Source: Microbacterium sp. LWO12-1.2
GTDB taxonomy: Bacteria > Actinomycetota > Actinomycetes > Actinomycetales > Microbacteriaceae
Length of the DNA stretch: 64,000 bases
NCBI RefSeq assembly: GCF_040675875.1
Contig: NZ_JBEGII010000001.1
Coordinates: forward strand, 2,914,001 to 2,978,000
Direction: 5' to 3'
Shown here: piece after piece, positions 34,319 to 42,505 of the stretch
Layout of the letters: every line of letters starts with the position of its first letter
Position numbering within the stretch: position 1 is the stretch's first letter
Made by a program: the position numbers and the translations under genes
Notes under the pieces: generated by a model
Seen by the model: the letters and a program-made list of their open reading frames with translations, nothing else
What the model was told of the DNA's origin: nothing
Database searches by the model: none

Positions 34319-35962
34319 TCAGAGGGCCGCCTGGGGGATGTGCACGAGCTGCACCCCTCCCTCGGCGATGGCGGTTCGGATGCTCGAGGCGATGTCGTCG
34401 CGCCGGTCGACCCGCCGTCCGACACCGCCGAAGGCCTGCGCGAGCGCGGCCCAGTCGGGCTGCACGAGATCGACGCCGATCGGCACCATGCCGCGGTCGA
34501 CCTCGTTCTGCCGGATCTCGGCGTAGCCCCCGTTGTCGACGCACACGATCGTGACGTCGAGGCGCTGCTCGATCGCGGTGGCAAGCTCGTTCACGCAGAA
34601 CATCAGTGCACCATCGCCGATCACGGTCACGACCGGGCGCTCGGTCTGCGCCACACGTGCGCCGATCGCGGCCGGCAGCCCGTAGCCGAGGGTGGCGTAG
34701 GTGGGCGTGTAGAGCAGGGAATGCGGGTGCTGCGGGCGCAGCACACTGCCCAGCGCCATGTAGACGATCTGCGAGGAGTCCCCGGCGACGATCGCGTCGT
34801 CCGGCAGACCGGCCGCGATGATCTCGGCGAGGGCGACGGTGTCGGGCGCGGTCTCGCGCATCTCGGCGTTGATCGCGGTGCGCGCGGCGTCGAGCGCGGG
34901 CACCGGGCCCACGCCCGGCGGAAGCGCCGCGAGCAGCGCTCCGGCGACGGCCGCGGCATCCCCGACGATCCCGACCGTGGCCGAGAGGTTCTTGTCGATC
35001 TGCGCGGGCGAGATGTCGACACGCACGACGGCACCGCGCGCCTCGAGCCGGGGCGCCCACAGCTCCGCCTCCCCCAGCTTCGACCCGATCACGAGCAGCA
35101 CGTCGGCCGCCTCGGCGACCTCGCGTGCGGCGGCGAGGCGCAGGTTCGAGCCGAGCGCGAGCGGATGCCGCTCGTCGACGACGCCCTTGCCGTTGAGCGT
35201 GGTGAGCACCGGGGCGCCGAGCCGCTCGGCGAGCGCGGTGATCTCGGCGGCGGCAGCGGTCGCGCCGCCTCCCGCCACGATCACGGGCGTGCGCGCGGCG
35301 GACAGCAGCCGTGCGGCCTCGGCGATCGCACCGGCGTCTCCGGCGGCGCGGGGCGGCAGCGCACGGGCGCGGCGGTCTGCCGCGGGGACCTCGGCCGGGG
35401 ACTCCAGCACGTCGAGCGGGATCTCGATGTGCACGGGACGAGGGCGTCCGGTGCGGAACAGCGCGAACGCATCGTGCACGGCCTCGACGGCCTCCGCCGC
35501 GCTGCCGACCCGGCGCGACCACTCGGCGATCGCACCGACCATGGCCGTGGCATCCTTCGTCTCGTGCAGGGTGCCGACGTCGGCGAACTCCGCACCGAGC
35601 GGCACTCCGGGCGAGAGCACGAGCAGCGGACGCGACTCGCAGAACGCCGTGCCGATCGCGCTCATCGCGTTCTGCAGTCCCGGCCCCGAGGTCGTGATGA
35701 CGACCCCCGGCAGCCCGGTCTGCTGCGCCCAGCCGTCGGCGCCGTAGCCGGACCCCTGCTCGTGCCGGTTCGTGACGGCGCGGATGCCGAGGTCGGCGAG
35801 CGGACGGTAGAGCTCGAGATTGTGCGTGCCGGGGATGCCGAAGACCGCCGTCACGCCATAGGCGCGGATCGTCTCCAGCACGGCCCGGCCCGCGGTATCC
35901 GCATACTGCGCGGAGGTACCGATGTGAGCAGTGCCATCGATGTGAGCGGCGCTCTCAGACAT
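34319..35962 (-). CDS. Thiamine-diphosphate enzyme, AruI-like / acetolactate synthase family
   Basis: This 547-residue enzyme has the three TPP-enzyme domains: a pyrimidine domain with VFGIPGTHNLELYR near 40 and the activating Glu68 in NRHEQGSG, a central domain, and a diphosphate-binding domain with GDGALMF to VDN near 450-480. The combination VFGIPG-H-LELYR, RHEQG and LHETKD recalls 2-ketoarginine decarboxylase AruI more than acetolactate synthase. The ATG overlaps the end of the amidohydrolase gene by 8 bp. A first 20-residue extension is rich in His and Ala. Confidence 0.85.
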   Translation of the reverse strand: MSESAAHIDGTAHIGTSAQYADTAGRAVLETIRAYGVTAVFGIPGTHNLELYRPLADLGIRAVTNRHEQGSGYGADGWAQQTGLPGVVITTSGPGLQNAMSAIGTAFCESRPLLVLSPGVPLGAEFADVGTLHETKDATAMVGAIAEWSRRVGSAAEAVEAVHDAFALFRTGRPRPVHIEIPLDVLESPAEVPAADRRARALPPRAAGDAGAIAEAARLLSAARTPVIVAGGGATAAAAEITALAERLGAPVLTTLNGKGVVDERHPLALGSNLRLAAAREVAEAADVLLVIGSKLGEAELWAPRLEARGAVVRVDISPAQIDKNLSATVGIVGDAAAVAGALLAALPPGVGPVPALDAARTAINAEMRETAPDTVALAEIIAAGLPDDAIVAGDSSQIVYMALGSVLRPQHPHSLLYTPTYATLGYGLPAAIGARVAQTERPVVTVIGDGALMFCVNELATAIEQRLDVTIVCVDNGGYAEIRQNEVDRGMVPIGVDLVQPDWAALAQAFGGVGRRVDRRDDIASSIRTAIAEGGVQLVHIPQAAL

Positions 35963-37622
35963 GGTGACGGCGCTCCCCGTCGACCCAGGTCTCGCGCACG
36001 GTGATCGCGGCGATGTCCTCGGCCGGTACCGCGAGCGGGTCGTCCGAGAGCACCGCGAAGTCTGCGTACTTGCCGACTTCCAGCGAGCCGAGGTCGTCTT
36101 CCCGTCCGATCGAGATCGCCCCCTCGATGGTGTGCGCGCGCAGGGCCGCGAGCGCCGAGACCCGCAGGTCGTCGGGACCCAGCTTGTGCCCGCGCCGCGT
36201 GACCCGGGTGACCGCGGTCTGGATGGCCTCGAGCGGAATGGGCTCGGCGACCGGAGCATCCGAGGAGATCGTGAACGGCACACCCGCCCGCTCGAACTCA
36301 CCGAGAGGGTTGAAGCGCTCGCCTGGAGTGCCGATGGCCTCCTCCACCCCCTCACCCCAGTTGAAGTAGTGCTGGGTCTGGTTGACCGGGCGGATGCCGG
36401 AGGCGGCCATCCGCTCGATCTGCTCCGGAGTGGGCAACCCGCAGTGCTCGATGCGATGGCGGGCATCCGCATCGGGACGCTCGGCGAGCGCGGCCTCGAT
36501 CGCCGACACGACCATCTCGATCGCGGTCGGCGACTGCGCGTGCGTCGCGGTCTGCAGCCCTGCCGCGTGCGCCTTGCGGATCAGCTCCGTGTACTCCGCG
36601 GGCTCGTGGTAGAGCTGGCCGGTGCGGCAGGGGTCGCCGACGTAGCCGTCGGGGAAGTAGGCCGTCCAGCCGCCGAGCGTGCCGTCGGCGTAGAGCTTGA
36701 TACCCGCGAAGCTCAGGTGCGCATTGCCGAACTGGCCGACCAGGCCCATCTCGAGCGCCTCGTCGAGGAGGTGCGACAGCAGGTACATCGAGACGCGCAG
36801 TTCGAGGCGACCGGCCTCGGCGAGGCGCAGGTACATGTCGAACTCGCGACGGGTGACCTGGGCGTCGCCGATCGAGGTGACCCCGCCGGCAAGGAAGCGC
36901 CTGGTCGCGGCATCCAGCTGGCGCAGGTGCTCCTCCGGCTCGTCGGCGAGGTGGAAGTTCGGGCCGTGATGCCCGATCTTCACCCCGTGCACCCCCGTGA
37001 GCATGTTGCAGGCGGCATCCGAGATCTCGCCCGTCAGCTCGCCGTCCGCATCGCGGAAGTACTCGCCGCCGTCGGGGTTCGGAGTCTCGCGGTCGACGCC
37101 GTTGAGCGTCAACGTGTACGAGTTCACGACGCCGCCGTGACCCGAGGCGTTCATCAGGTAGACCTCGCGGTCGGCTGAGACCTCATCGAGTTCGAACCGG
37201 GTGGGGTGACGCTTCTCGGCGAGGTTGCGCTGCTCGTAGCCGTAGCCGCGCACCGGCCGCCCCTCGGGAAGACCGGACGCCGCCTCGCGCAGCAATGCCA
37301 CGATCTCGGGGATGCTGCCGGCCTTCTCCGGACCGCAGTCGACCCAGGTCATCAGCTGCCCGTACATCAGGGGGTGGGCGTGGGCATCGATGAAGCCGGG
37401 CACGATCACCGCGTCGCCGAGGTCGATCCGCTCCGGGGCGAGGCCAGCGCGCTCGGCGGCCGCCTCGCACTCGGCTGCGGTGCCGATCGCGACGATCCGC
37501 CCGCGGTCGGTCAGCAGCGCGGACGCGGTGGATGACGTGGCATCCGCCGTGTGGATCGCCCTGGCGGTCAGGAGCCGCGGCTCCGTCTGGGAGGAGCGGT
37601 CGAAGGGGGTGAGCTTTCTCAT
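35955..37622 (-). CDS. Amidohydrolase family protein (YtcJ-like)
   Basis: This 555-residue metal hydrolase has PGFIDAHAHP with His81 and His83, the mid-barrel GIKLYADGTLGG near 305, THAQ near 358, RIEHCG near 387, and SSDAPV near 448, in the order of the YtcJ subgroup. Such enzymes hydrolyse amides, formamides or cyclic amidines. The ATG overlaps the transporter stop codon as ATGA. Being between a transporter and an AruI-like enzyme, it may release an acyl or formyl group from an imported guanidino or amide compound; this is inference. Confidence 0.88.
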   Translation of the reverse strand: MRKLTPFDRSSQTEPRLLTARAIHTADATSSTASALLTDRGRIVAIGTAAECEAAAERAGLAPERIDLGDAVIVPGFIDAHAHPLMYGQLMTWVDCGPEKAGSIPEIVALLREAASGLPEGRPVRGYGYEQRNLAEKRHPTRFELDEVSADREVYLMNASGHGGVVNSYTLTLNGVDRETPNPDGGEYFRDADGELTGEISDAACNMLTGVHGVKIGHHGPNFHLADEPEEHLRQLDAATRRFLAGGVTSIGDAQVTRREFDMYLRLAEAGRLELRVSMYLLSHLLDEALEMGLVGQFGNAHLSFAGIKLYADGTLGGWTAYFPDGYVGDPCRTGQLYHEPAEYTELIRKAHAAGLQTATHAQSPTAIEMVVSAIEAALAERPDADARHRIEHCGLPTPEQIERMAASGIRPVNQTQHYFNWGEGVEEAIGTPGERFNPLGEFERAGVPFTISSDAPVAEPIPLEAIQTAVTRVTRRGHKLGPDDLRVSALAALRAHTIEGAISIGREDDLGSLEVGKYADFAVLSDDPLAVPAEDIAAITVRETWVDGERRHHV

Positions 37623-38941
37623 GGCAGCCTGTTCGCGGTCGTGTCGGTGCGGGCGGTGAAGGAAGCAGTCACCGGCGCCTCATCGGAGTGCTGAGGCGCG
37701 AGCTTGGTGCAGATGCCGGCGATGATCGCCATTCCGGCGAACATGGCGAGGACCGACCAGATGTTCCCCGTCCAGGCGATGAGCTGCGTCGCGAACCAGG
37801 GCGAGAACCCGGCCCAGACCGCCGCACCGACGCCGTAGGACAGCGCGATCGAGGTGTACCGCGACTGGGGGCGGAACATCTGGGCGAGCAGCGCTGCGAT
37901 CGGGGCGTAGGTCGCGCTCATCGCGATGCGCACCAGCGAGGCGAACAGGAAGATGAGCGGTTCGACGCGGCCGGGCATCACGAGCATGAACGGCACGAAG
38001 GTGAGCACCGAGGTGATCAGGCCGATGTACATCACGTTCTTGCGGCCCCACTTGTCGCCCAGCCAGGCGATGGGGAGAGTCACCACGAACTCCACGAACG
38101 ACGCGATCGTCATGGCGTCGAGGATGACCTGCTCGCTGATCGCGATGGTGTCGCCGGTCGCGTATGCCGTCGCGAACGTGGTGGCCAGGTAGTAGCCGCC
38201 GGTCGAGATCGGCAGGATGCCGATGCCGAGCAGGATCGGACGCCAGTTGGTGCGCAGCGCATAGGCGAGGGGCATGGACTGCTTGCGGCCCTCGACCTTC
38301 GCCTCGAAGACCGGGGTCTCCTCGACGCGGTAGCGCACCCAGAAGCCGACGCCGACCAGCACGATCGACAGCAGGAAGGGGATGCGCCATCCGCCGTTCA
38401 TGATGAAGTCGTCGCCGACCCGCGACATGATCGCGAAGATGCCGGAGGCGAGCAGAGCACCGGCCGGGTTACCGAGCTGCGTGAAGCCGCCGTAGAAGGT
38501 CTTGGACTTCTCGGGGGCGTGCTCGACGCTCATCAGCACCGCGCCACCCCACTCGCCGCCGACCGCGAGGCCCTGCACGGCCCGCAGGAGGATCAGGAGG
38601 ATCGGCGCCAGGATGCCGATGTTCTCGTAGGTGGGGAGGCAACCGACCAGCACGGTCGCCGCGCCCATCAGCAGCAGGGTGATGACGAGCGACGTGCGCC
38701 GGCCGAGCTTGTCGCCGATGTGGCCGAAGATGATGCCACCGAGTGGGCGGACGAGGAACGCGACGGCGAAGGTCGCGAACGCGGCAGCCGTCTCGGCGAG
38801 ACGATCACCGCTCGGGAAGAACAGCGGTCCGAAGACGAGGGCGGCGGCTGTCGCGTAGACGTAGAAGTCGTACCACTCGATCGTGGTGCCGACGAAGGCG
38901 GCGAAGCCTGCGCGTCGCGCCTTGGTATGGGTGGAAGTCAT
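37619..38941 (-). CDS. MFS transporter, metabolite:H+ symporter (MHS) family
   Basis: This 440-residue protein has 12 predicted helices and opens GFAAFVGTTIEWYDFYVYA, the MHS hallmark. It also has GHIGDKLGRRTSLV (loop 2-3 motif) near 75 and VQGLAVGGEWGGAVLMSVEHAP near 127. MHS members take up organic acids, betaines and similar zwitterions with protons. It leads the operon and is divergent from an Lrp-type regulator 223 bp away, with an inverted repeat (39019-39050) in between. Confidence 0.92.
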   Translation of the reverse strand: MTSTHTKARRAGFAAFVGTTIEWYDFYVYATAAALVFGPLFFPSGDRLAETAAAFATFAVAFLVRPLGGIIFGHIGDKLGRRTSLVITLLLMGAATVLVGCLPTYENIGILAPILLILLRAVQGLAVGGEWGGAVLMSVEHAPEKSKTFYGGFTQLGNPAGALLASGIFAIMSRVGDDFIMNGGWRIPFLLSIVLVGVGFWVRYRVEETPVFEAKVEGRKQSMPLAYALRTNWRPILLGIGILPISTGGYYLATTFATAYATGDTIAISEQVILDAMTIASFVEFVVTLPIAWLGDKWGRKNVMYIGLITSVLTFVPFMLVMPGRVEPLIFLFASLVRIAMSATYAPIAALLAQMFRPQSRYTSIALSYGVGAAVWAGFSPWFATQLIAWTGNIWSVLAMFAGMAIIAGICTKLAPQHSDEAPVTASFTARTDTTANRLP

Positions 38942-39018
38942 GTGAGACCCGCTCCTTTGCGGAAGATGTCGGATAGCGATGGATGCTACGGCTGTGCGGA
39001 CAGGTCAGGCAAGGGCAG

Positions 39019-39050
39019 AACTCCAGCGAGAATGCTCATTCACTGGAGTT
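39019..39050. promoter_or_regulatory. Candidate Lrp operator between divergent genes
   Basis: AACTCCAG (39019-39026) and CTGGAGTT (39043-39050) are a perfect 8-bp inverted repeat, with a smaller one GAATG-CT-CATTC inside. The region is AT-rich just to the right (atgaatatat). Spacing fits binding by an Lrp-type dimer. Which gene it controls is inferred. Confidence 0.5.
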
Positions 39051-39164
39051 ATGAATATATGGTCGCGCAAAGCTCACCTTCCCATCGGCGCATAAGGCTC
39101 CTAGGCTGAACTTGTGAACCCGTGGGCGTGCGTTCCGGGGAAACTGACGAAACGGACGGAAGCC

Positions 39165-40061
39165 ATGGATTTCGACGCCGAACTCATCCGCGCGCTCCAG
39201 GAAGACGGGCGCGCCAGCATCCGTTCCCTCGCCCTGCGTCTGGGCCAGTCGCGCGCCGCCGTGGCCGCACGCCTGCGCAGCATGCTCGACGACCGCACCG
39301 TGCGCGTGGTCGCCGCCGTCGACCCGGTCTTCCTCGGCCAGCACGTGCTCGCCCATGTCTCCATCCGCACCGACGGCACGGTCGAGGCCGTCGCCGAGCA
39401 CCTGCGCGACATGCATGAGACCGTGCTGGTGTCGGCGGTCGGAGGGTCGCACGACCTGGTCACCGAGGTTCGCCTGGGGTCGATGGAGGAGCTGCACGAT
39501 CTGCTCGCCCAGATCCGGGCGATCACCGGCGTGCTCGACATCAACACGATCATCTACTCCACCGTCGTGAAGGGCTTCTTCGTCTCGGAGTACCACGGCG
39601 ACGTCACGCTCGACGGGATCGATGAAGCCCTGATCGAGCAGCTGCAGGCCGACGGCCGCACCAGCTTCCGCGCTCTGGGCGAGGCCGTGCGCCTCTCCCC
39701 CTCGGCCGTCGCCACCCGCGTGCAGCGTCTGATCGATGGCGGCGTCATCAAGATCAGCGCCGTCGAGGCGCGCGGCCTCGCGCATCGGCAACTGTCGATG
39801 GGCGTCGGACTGAACCTCGACCACGACGACGAGAGCGTGATCGAGGCGCTGCGCACCGGTCAGGGCGTGGACTTCGCTGCCCGCACGCTCGGCCGGTTCG
39901 ATGCGGTCGCGACACTCGTCGAGCCCTCGGCCGGCGCCCTGTATGCGAGCCTCGAGCGGTTGCGGGCGCTCCCCGGCGTCACCCGCATCGAGGCCTGGCT
40001 GCACCTCGCCGTGCTGAAAGAGGACTACGCCCGCACCCTGCGCCCCCTGCGCACCGACTGA
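39165..40061 (+). CDS. Lrp/AsnC-family regulator with two tandem DNA-binding domains
   Basis: This 298-residue protein has two AsnC-type helix-turn-helices: FDAELIRALQEDGRASIRSL to MLDDRTVRVV (about 2-48) and GIDEALIEQLQADGRTSFRAL to IDGGVIKIS (about 148-200). Each is followed by a sensor-like region. Most Lrp proteins have one such unit of about 150 residues, so this is a fused or duplicated form. The ATG at 39165 is chosen for domain position. A GTG at 39114 with TAGGCT 6 nt before it could be a leaderless start adding 17 residues. It is divergent from the MHS operon, its probable target. Confidence 0.88.
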   Translation: MDFDAELIRALQEDGRASIRSLALRLGQSRAAVAARLRSMLDDRTVRVVAAVDPVFLGQHVLAHVSIRTDGTVEAVAEHLRDMHETVLVSAVGGSHDLVTEVRLGSMEELHDLLAQIRAITGVLDINTIIYSTVVKGFFVSEYHGDVTLDGIDEALIEQLQADGRTSFRALGEAVRLSPSAVATRVQRLIDGGVIKISAVEARGLAHRQLSMGVGLNLDHDDESVIEALRTGQGVDFAARTLGRFDAVATLVEPSAGALYASLERLRALPGVTRIEAWLHLAVLKEDYARTLRPLRTD

Positions 40062-40114
40062 CCCGCAACTTCTGCGCCCACTGCGCACGGACTGACCCGT
40101 AACTTCTGCGGCCA
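40038..40114 (+). repeat. 34-bp tandem duplication containing the lrp stop codon
   Basis: The unit at 40047-40080 is repeated at 40081-40114 with three differences, and a partial third copy precedes it (40038-40046). The first unit contains the last codons and the stop of the lrp-type gene (40059-40061), so the gene's 3' end has been copied downstream. Each unit contains AACTTCTGCG. Confidence 0.85.
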
Positions 40115-40175
40115 ACCGCACGTTCCGCGGCCTCGAGCGCGCATCCGCGCCGCAGAAGTTGAAGATGGCCGCAGG
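40068..40175. repeat. Intergenic AACTTCTGCGGCC repeat element, copy 2
   Basis: Forward copies at 40067-40079 (one mismatch) and 40101-40113, and inverted copies at 40149-40160 (GCCGCAGAAGTT) and near 40168-40175 (GGCCGCAG), repeat the pattern of the element at 33237. It overlaps the tandem duplication and lies between co-directional genes. Confidence 0.7.
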
Positions 40176-40243
40176 ACGTGGAGCGGGATGCGAGCGCGGC
40201 GCGCCGTCACCGCGCGTTCACCCGACACCGCCAGACTGCGAGC

Positions 40244-41650
40244 ATGAGCGAACCCGATTCTCGCCCCGCCGTTCCGGAGCCCCCGGCGATCGCGAACAGC
40301 GGTGCCGTCGGCGTGATCGGCCTCGACCTGCGCGGCGAGACACCGGCGCCGAAGAAGCAGGTCTACTCGTGGGCCCTGTGGGACTGGGCGACGCAGCCCT
40401 TCAACACCGTCATCCTCACGTTCGTCTTCACCGCGCTCTACCTGGTGGGCACCGGGTTCCTCCCGCCCGAGATCGCTGCGCTCGCGGAGGACGACCCGGC
40501 GCGCCTCGCCGCCGAGGCCGACCTCGCTTCCGGCCTCGGGCTCGGCTCGACCATCGCCGCATTCGGCATCCTGCTGCTCGCCCCGGTGCTCGGACAGCGA
40601 GCGGATGCCGCGGGGCGCCAGAAGCTCTGGCTCGGCATCGGCACCGGCGCTCTGGTGTTCTGCATGCTCGGACTCTGGTTCGTCACCCCGACCCCGAGCC
40701 TGTTCTGGCTGGGCGTCGCCCTGATCTCGGCGGCCACGGTGTTCCAGGAGATCGCCGCCGTCAACTCCAACGCCATGCTGATCGGCATCGCCACCCCCAA
40801 GAACGTCGGCCGCATCTCGGGCCTCGGCTGGGGCTTCGGGTATCTCGGCGGCATCATCGCCCTCGTGATCGTGGTGGTGCTCGACACCTTCGACTGGTTC
40901 GGCATGTCGACCGACAACGGTCTCGCCTACCGCCTGATCGCGGTCGGCTGCGCGGTCTGGGCCGTCATCTTCAGCATCCCGATCTTCCTCAACGTGCCGG
41001 AGCCGTCGCTCGGCCGCCCCGAGCGCAAGGTCGGCTTCTTCCGCTCGTACGTGCTGCTGGTCACTGACATCCGCGGGCTCTACCGCGACCCCGAGACGCG
41101 TCCCACGTTCTGGTACCTGCTCTCGAGCGCCGTGTTCCGCGACGGCCTCGGCGGCGTCTTCGCGTTCGGCGCGATCATCGGCACCGCCGTGTTCAAGTTC
41201 GGCACGCAGGACATCATCATCTTCGGCATCGCCGCGAACCTGATCGCCGGCGTCTCGACCATCCTCGCCGGACGCCTCGACGACCGGGTCGGACCGAAGC
41301 GCATCATCCTCGCCTCGATCGGGTCGATGATCGTCGCCGGCCTCGCGGTGTTCCTGCTGCGCGACGGCGGTTCTCTGGTGTTCTGGATCGGCGGCCTCAT
41401 CCTGTGCGCCTTCGTGGGTCCGGCGCAGGCCGCGGCGCGCTCGTTCCTCGCCAGGGTCACCCCGGCCGGACGCGAGGGCGAGATCTTCGGCCTCTACGCC
41501 ACCACCGGTCGCGCGGCGAGCTGGATGGCCTCCGGCGCCTGGACGCTGCTGATCGTGCTGACCAGCCAGACCGCCTACGGCATCCTGGGCATCATGATCG
41601 TGCTGATCGCCGGCTTCCTGCTGCTGCTTCCGGTCAAGGCGCCACGCTGA
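40244..41650 (+). CDS. MFS transporter, UMF1 (Atg22-like) family
   Basis: This 468-residue protein has an N-terminal cytoplasmic stretch of about 45 residues, then WALWDWATQPFNTVILTFVFTALY, the UMF1 opening. About 11-12 helices follow, with VLGQRADAAGRQK near 115. The relatives include yeast vacuolar Atg22, an amino-acid exporter; the bacterial substrate is unknown. The ATG at 40244 has CAGACT 6 nt upstream and no ribosome site. An earlier ATG at 40178 would fall close after the repeat element. Confidence 0.88.
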   Translation: MSEPDSRPAVPEPPAIANSGAVGVIGLDLRGETPAPKKQVYSWALWDWATQPFNTVILTFVFTALYLVGTGFLPPEIAALAEDDPARLAAEADLASGLGLGSTIAAFGILLLAPVLGQRADAAGRQKLWLGIGTGALVFCMLGLWFVTPTPSLFWLGVALISAATVFQEIAAVNSNAMLIGIATPKNVGRISGLGWGFGYLGGIIALVIVVVLDTFDWFGMSTDNGLAYRLIAVGCAVWAVIFSIPIFLNVPEPSLGRPERKVGFFRSYVLLVTDIRGLYRDPETRPTFWYLLSSAVFRDGLGGVFAFGAIIGTAVFKFGTQDIIIFGIAANLIAGVSTILAGRLDDRVGPKRIILASIGSMIVAGLAVFLLRDGGSLVFWIGGLILCAFVGPAQAAARSFLARVTPAGREGEIFGLYATTGRAASWMASGAWTLLIVLTSQTAYGILGIMIVLIAGFLLLLPVKAPR

Positions 41651-41684
41651 GGGGGCGGAGGGCCGTGCCCGCCGGGCGTCGTGA

Positions 41685-42185
41685 TCAGAGGATCGTCTTG
41701 CGGGCGTCCGCCAGCAGAAGATAGAGCGTTCGATCCTGCCCCGGGAAGCGCGTGAACCCGAAGCGCTCATAGAACGGGACCACCTCCTCGGTCATGGCGT
41801 GCACGAGGATCGCCCGGATGCCGATGGCCTCCGCGGCCTCGATCGCCCGCGATGTCGCGTGCTGCAGAAGGGATACTCCGAGCCCCCGCCCGGCGAACTT
41901 CTCATCGACGGCGAGGCGCCCGAGCAGCACCACCGGTATCGGGTCGGGCTGCTGACGCGACAACTCCGTCGGCACCGCGTCGCGCACGACCGAACTGGAC
42001 GACAGACAGTAGTAGCCGGCCACTCGCCCATCACGGGTGGTCGACACCATCGTGCGGGAGGCGCCCGACCGCTCGTTGCTCCGAGCCCTCCCCCGCAACC
42101 AGGAGTCGAGCGCCTCCTCACCGCAATGGAAGTCGCTGACCCGGTCGCCGGCGACGAGAGGCCGGGGCCGCAGAAACTCAGTCAA
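41685..42185 (-). CDS. GNAT acetyltransferase toxin (TacT/AtaT-like)
   Basis: This 166-residue protein matches the GNAT toxin pattern. FHCGEEALDSWLRGRARSNER near residue 16 is the typical N-terminal helix. LLGRLAVDEKFAGRGLGVSLLQHA near 78 is the acetyl-CoA site with the R-x-x-G-x-G loop, and PFYERFGFTRF near 138 is the C-terminal signature. Known members acetylate aminoacyl-tRNA and stop translation. The likely start is a TTG (42183-42185) that overlaps the antitoxin stop by 8 bp; no ATG or GTG fits the N-terminus. A rare start and coupling would keep toxin output below antitoxin. Confidence 0.87.
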   Translation of the reverse strand: MTEFLRPRPLVAGDRVSDFHCGEEALDSWLRGRARSNERSGASRTMVSTTRDGRVAGYYCLSSSSVVRDAVPTELSRQQPDPIPVVLLGRLAVDEKFAGRGLGVSLLQHATSRAIEAAEAIGIRAILVHAMTEEVVPFYERFGFTRFPGQDRTLYLLLADARKTIL

Positions 42186-42453
42186 CGAACACGGACTCCC
42201 GCGTGAGCAGGTCACGGAGCTGCTCGATGCTGCGCGCAGGTCGGTCGAGCACCTCGATAAACGCATCGAACCGGATCGCATCGACACGCAACTGACGGTC
42301 CCGCTGGATCACCTCTTCGGCCCGTTCCATCAGCGTCTCCGCTGAGAAGTCCGTGACCGAGCGCCCCTGCAATGCCGCGGCCTGCTCGATCGCCGCCTTC
42401 TGCGCGGAGGTCACGCGCAGTTCGATACGTCGGTCCTTCAGAGGGGCAGCCAT
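42178..42453 (-). CDS. DUF1778 ribbon-helix-helix antitoxin (TacA-like)
   Basis: This 91-residue protein has an N-terminal ribbon-helix-helix (KDRRIELRVTSAQKAAIEQAAALQGRSVTDF, about 6-37) and a C-terminal toxin-binding helix (about 50-90). DUF1778 proteins are antitoxins of GNAT toxins and repress their own operon. The ATG at 42451-42453 has TACACT 6 nt upstream on its strand, suggesting a leaderless message. A perfect inverted repeat at 42462-42482 overlaps this box. Confidence 0.9.
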   Translation of the reverse strand: MAAPLKDRRIELRVTSAQKAAIEQAAALQGRSVTDFSAETLMERAEEVIQRDRQLRVDAIRFDAFIEVLDRPARSIEQLRDLLTRESVFVD

Positions 42454-42459
42454 CGAATC

Positions 42460-42482
42460 AGTGTACGGCAGATTTCCGTACA
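42460..42482 (-). promoter_or_regulatory. Toxin-antitoxin promoter and operator
   Basis: TGTACGG (42462-42468), 7 nt, CCGTACA (42476-42482) is a perfect inverted repeat. The minus-strand -10 TACACT (42460-42465) lies in its left arm, so the ribbon-helix-helix antitoxin could shut the promoter directly. Confidence 0.7.
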
Positions 42483-42505
42483 TTCCACAGAACTCCGGGG
42501 GAGAG

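Noticed and set aside
42160..42180. ggccgcagaaact near the GNAT toxin start as a third copy of the AACTTCTGCGGCC element
   Set aside because: It is a single partial match within coding sequence, without the paired inverted copies of the two real elements.
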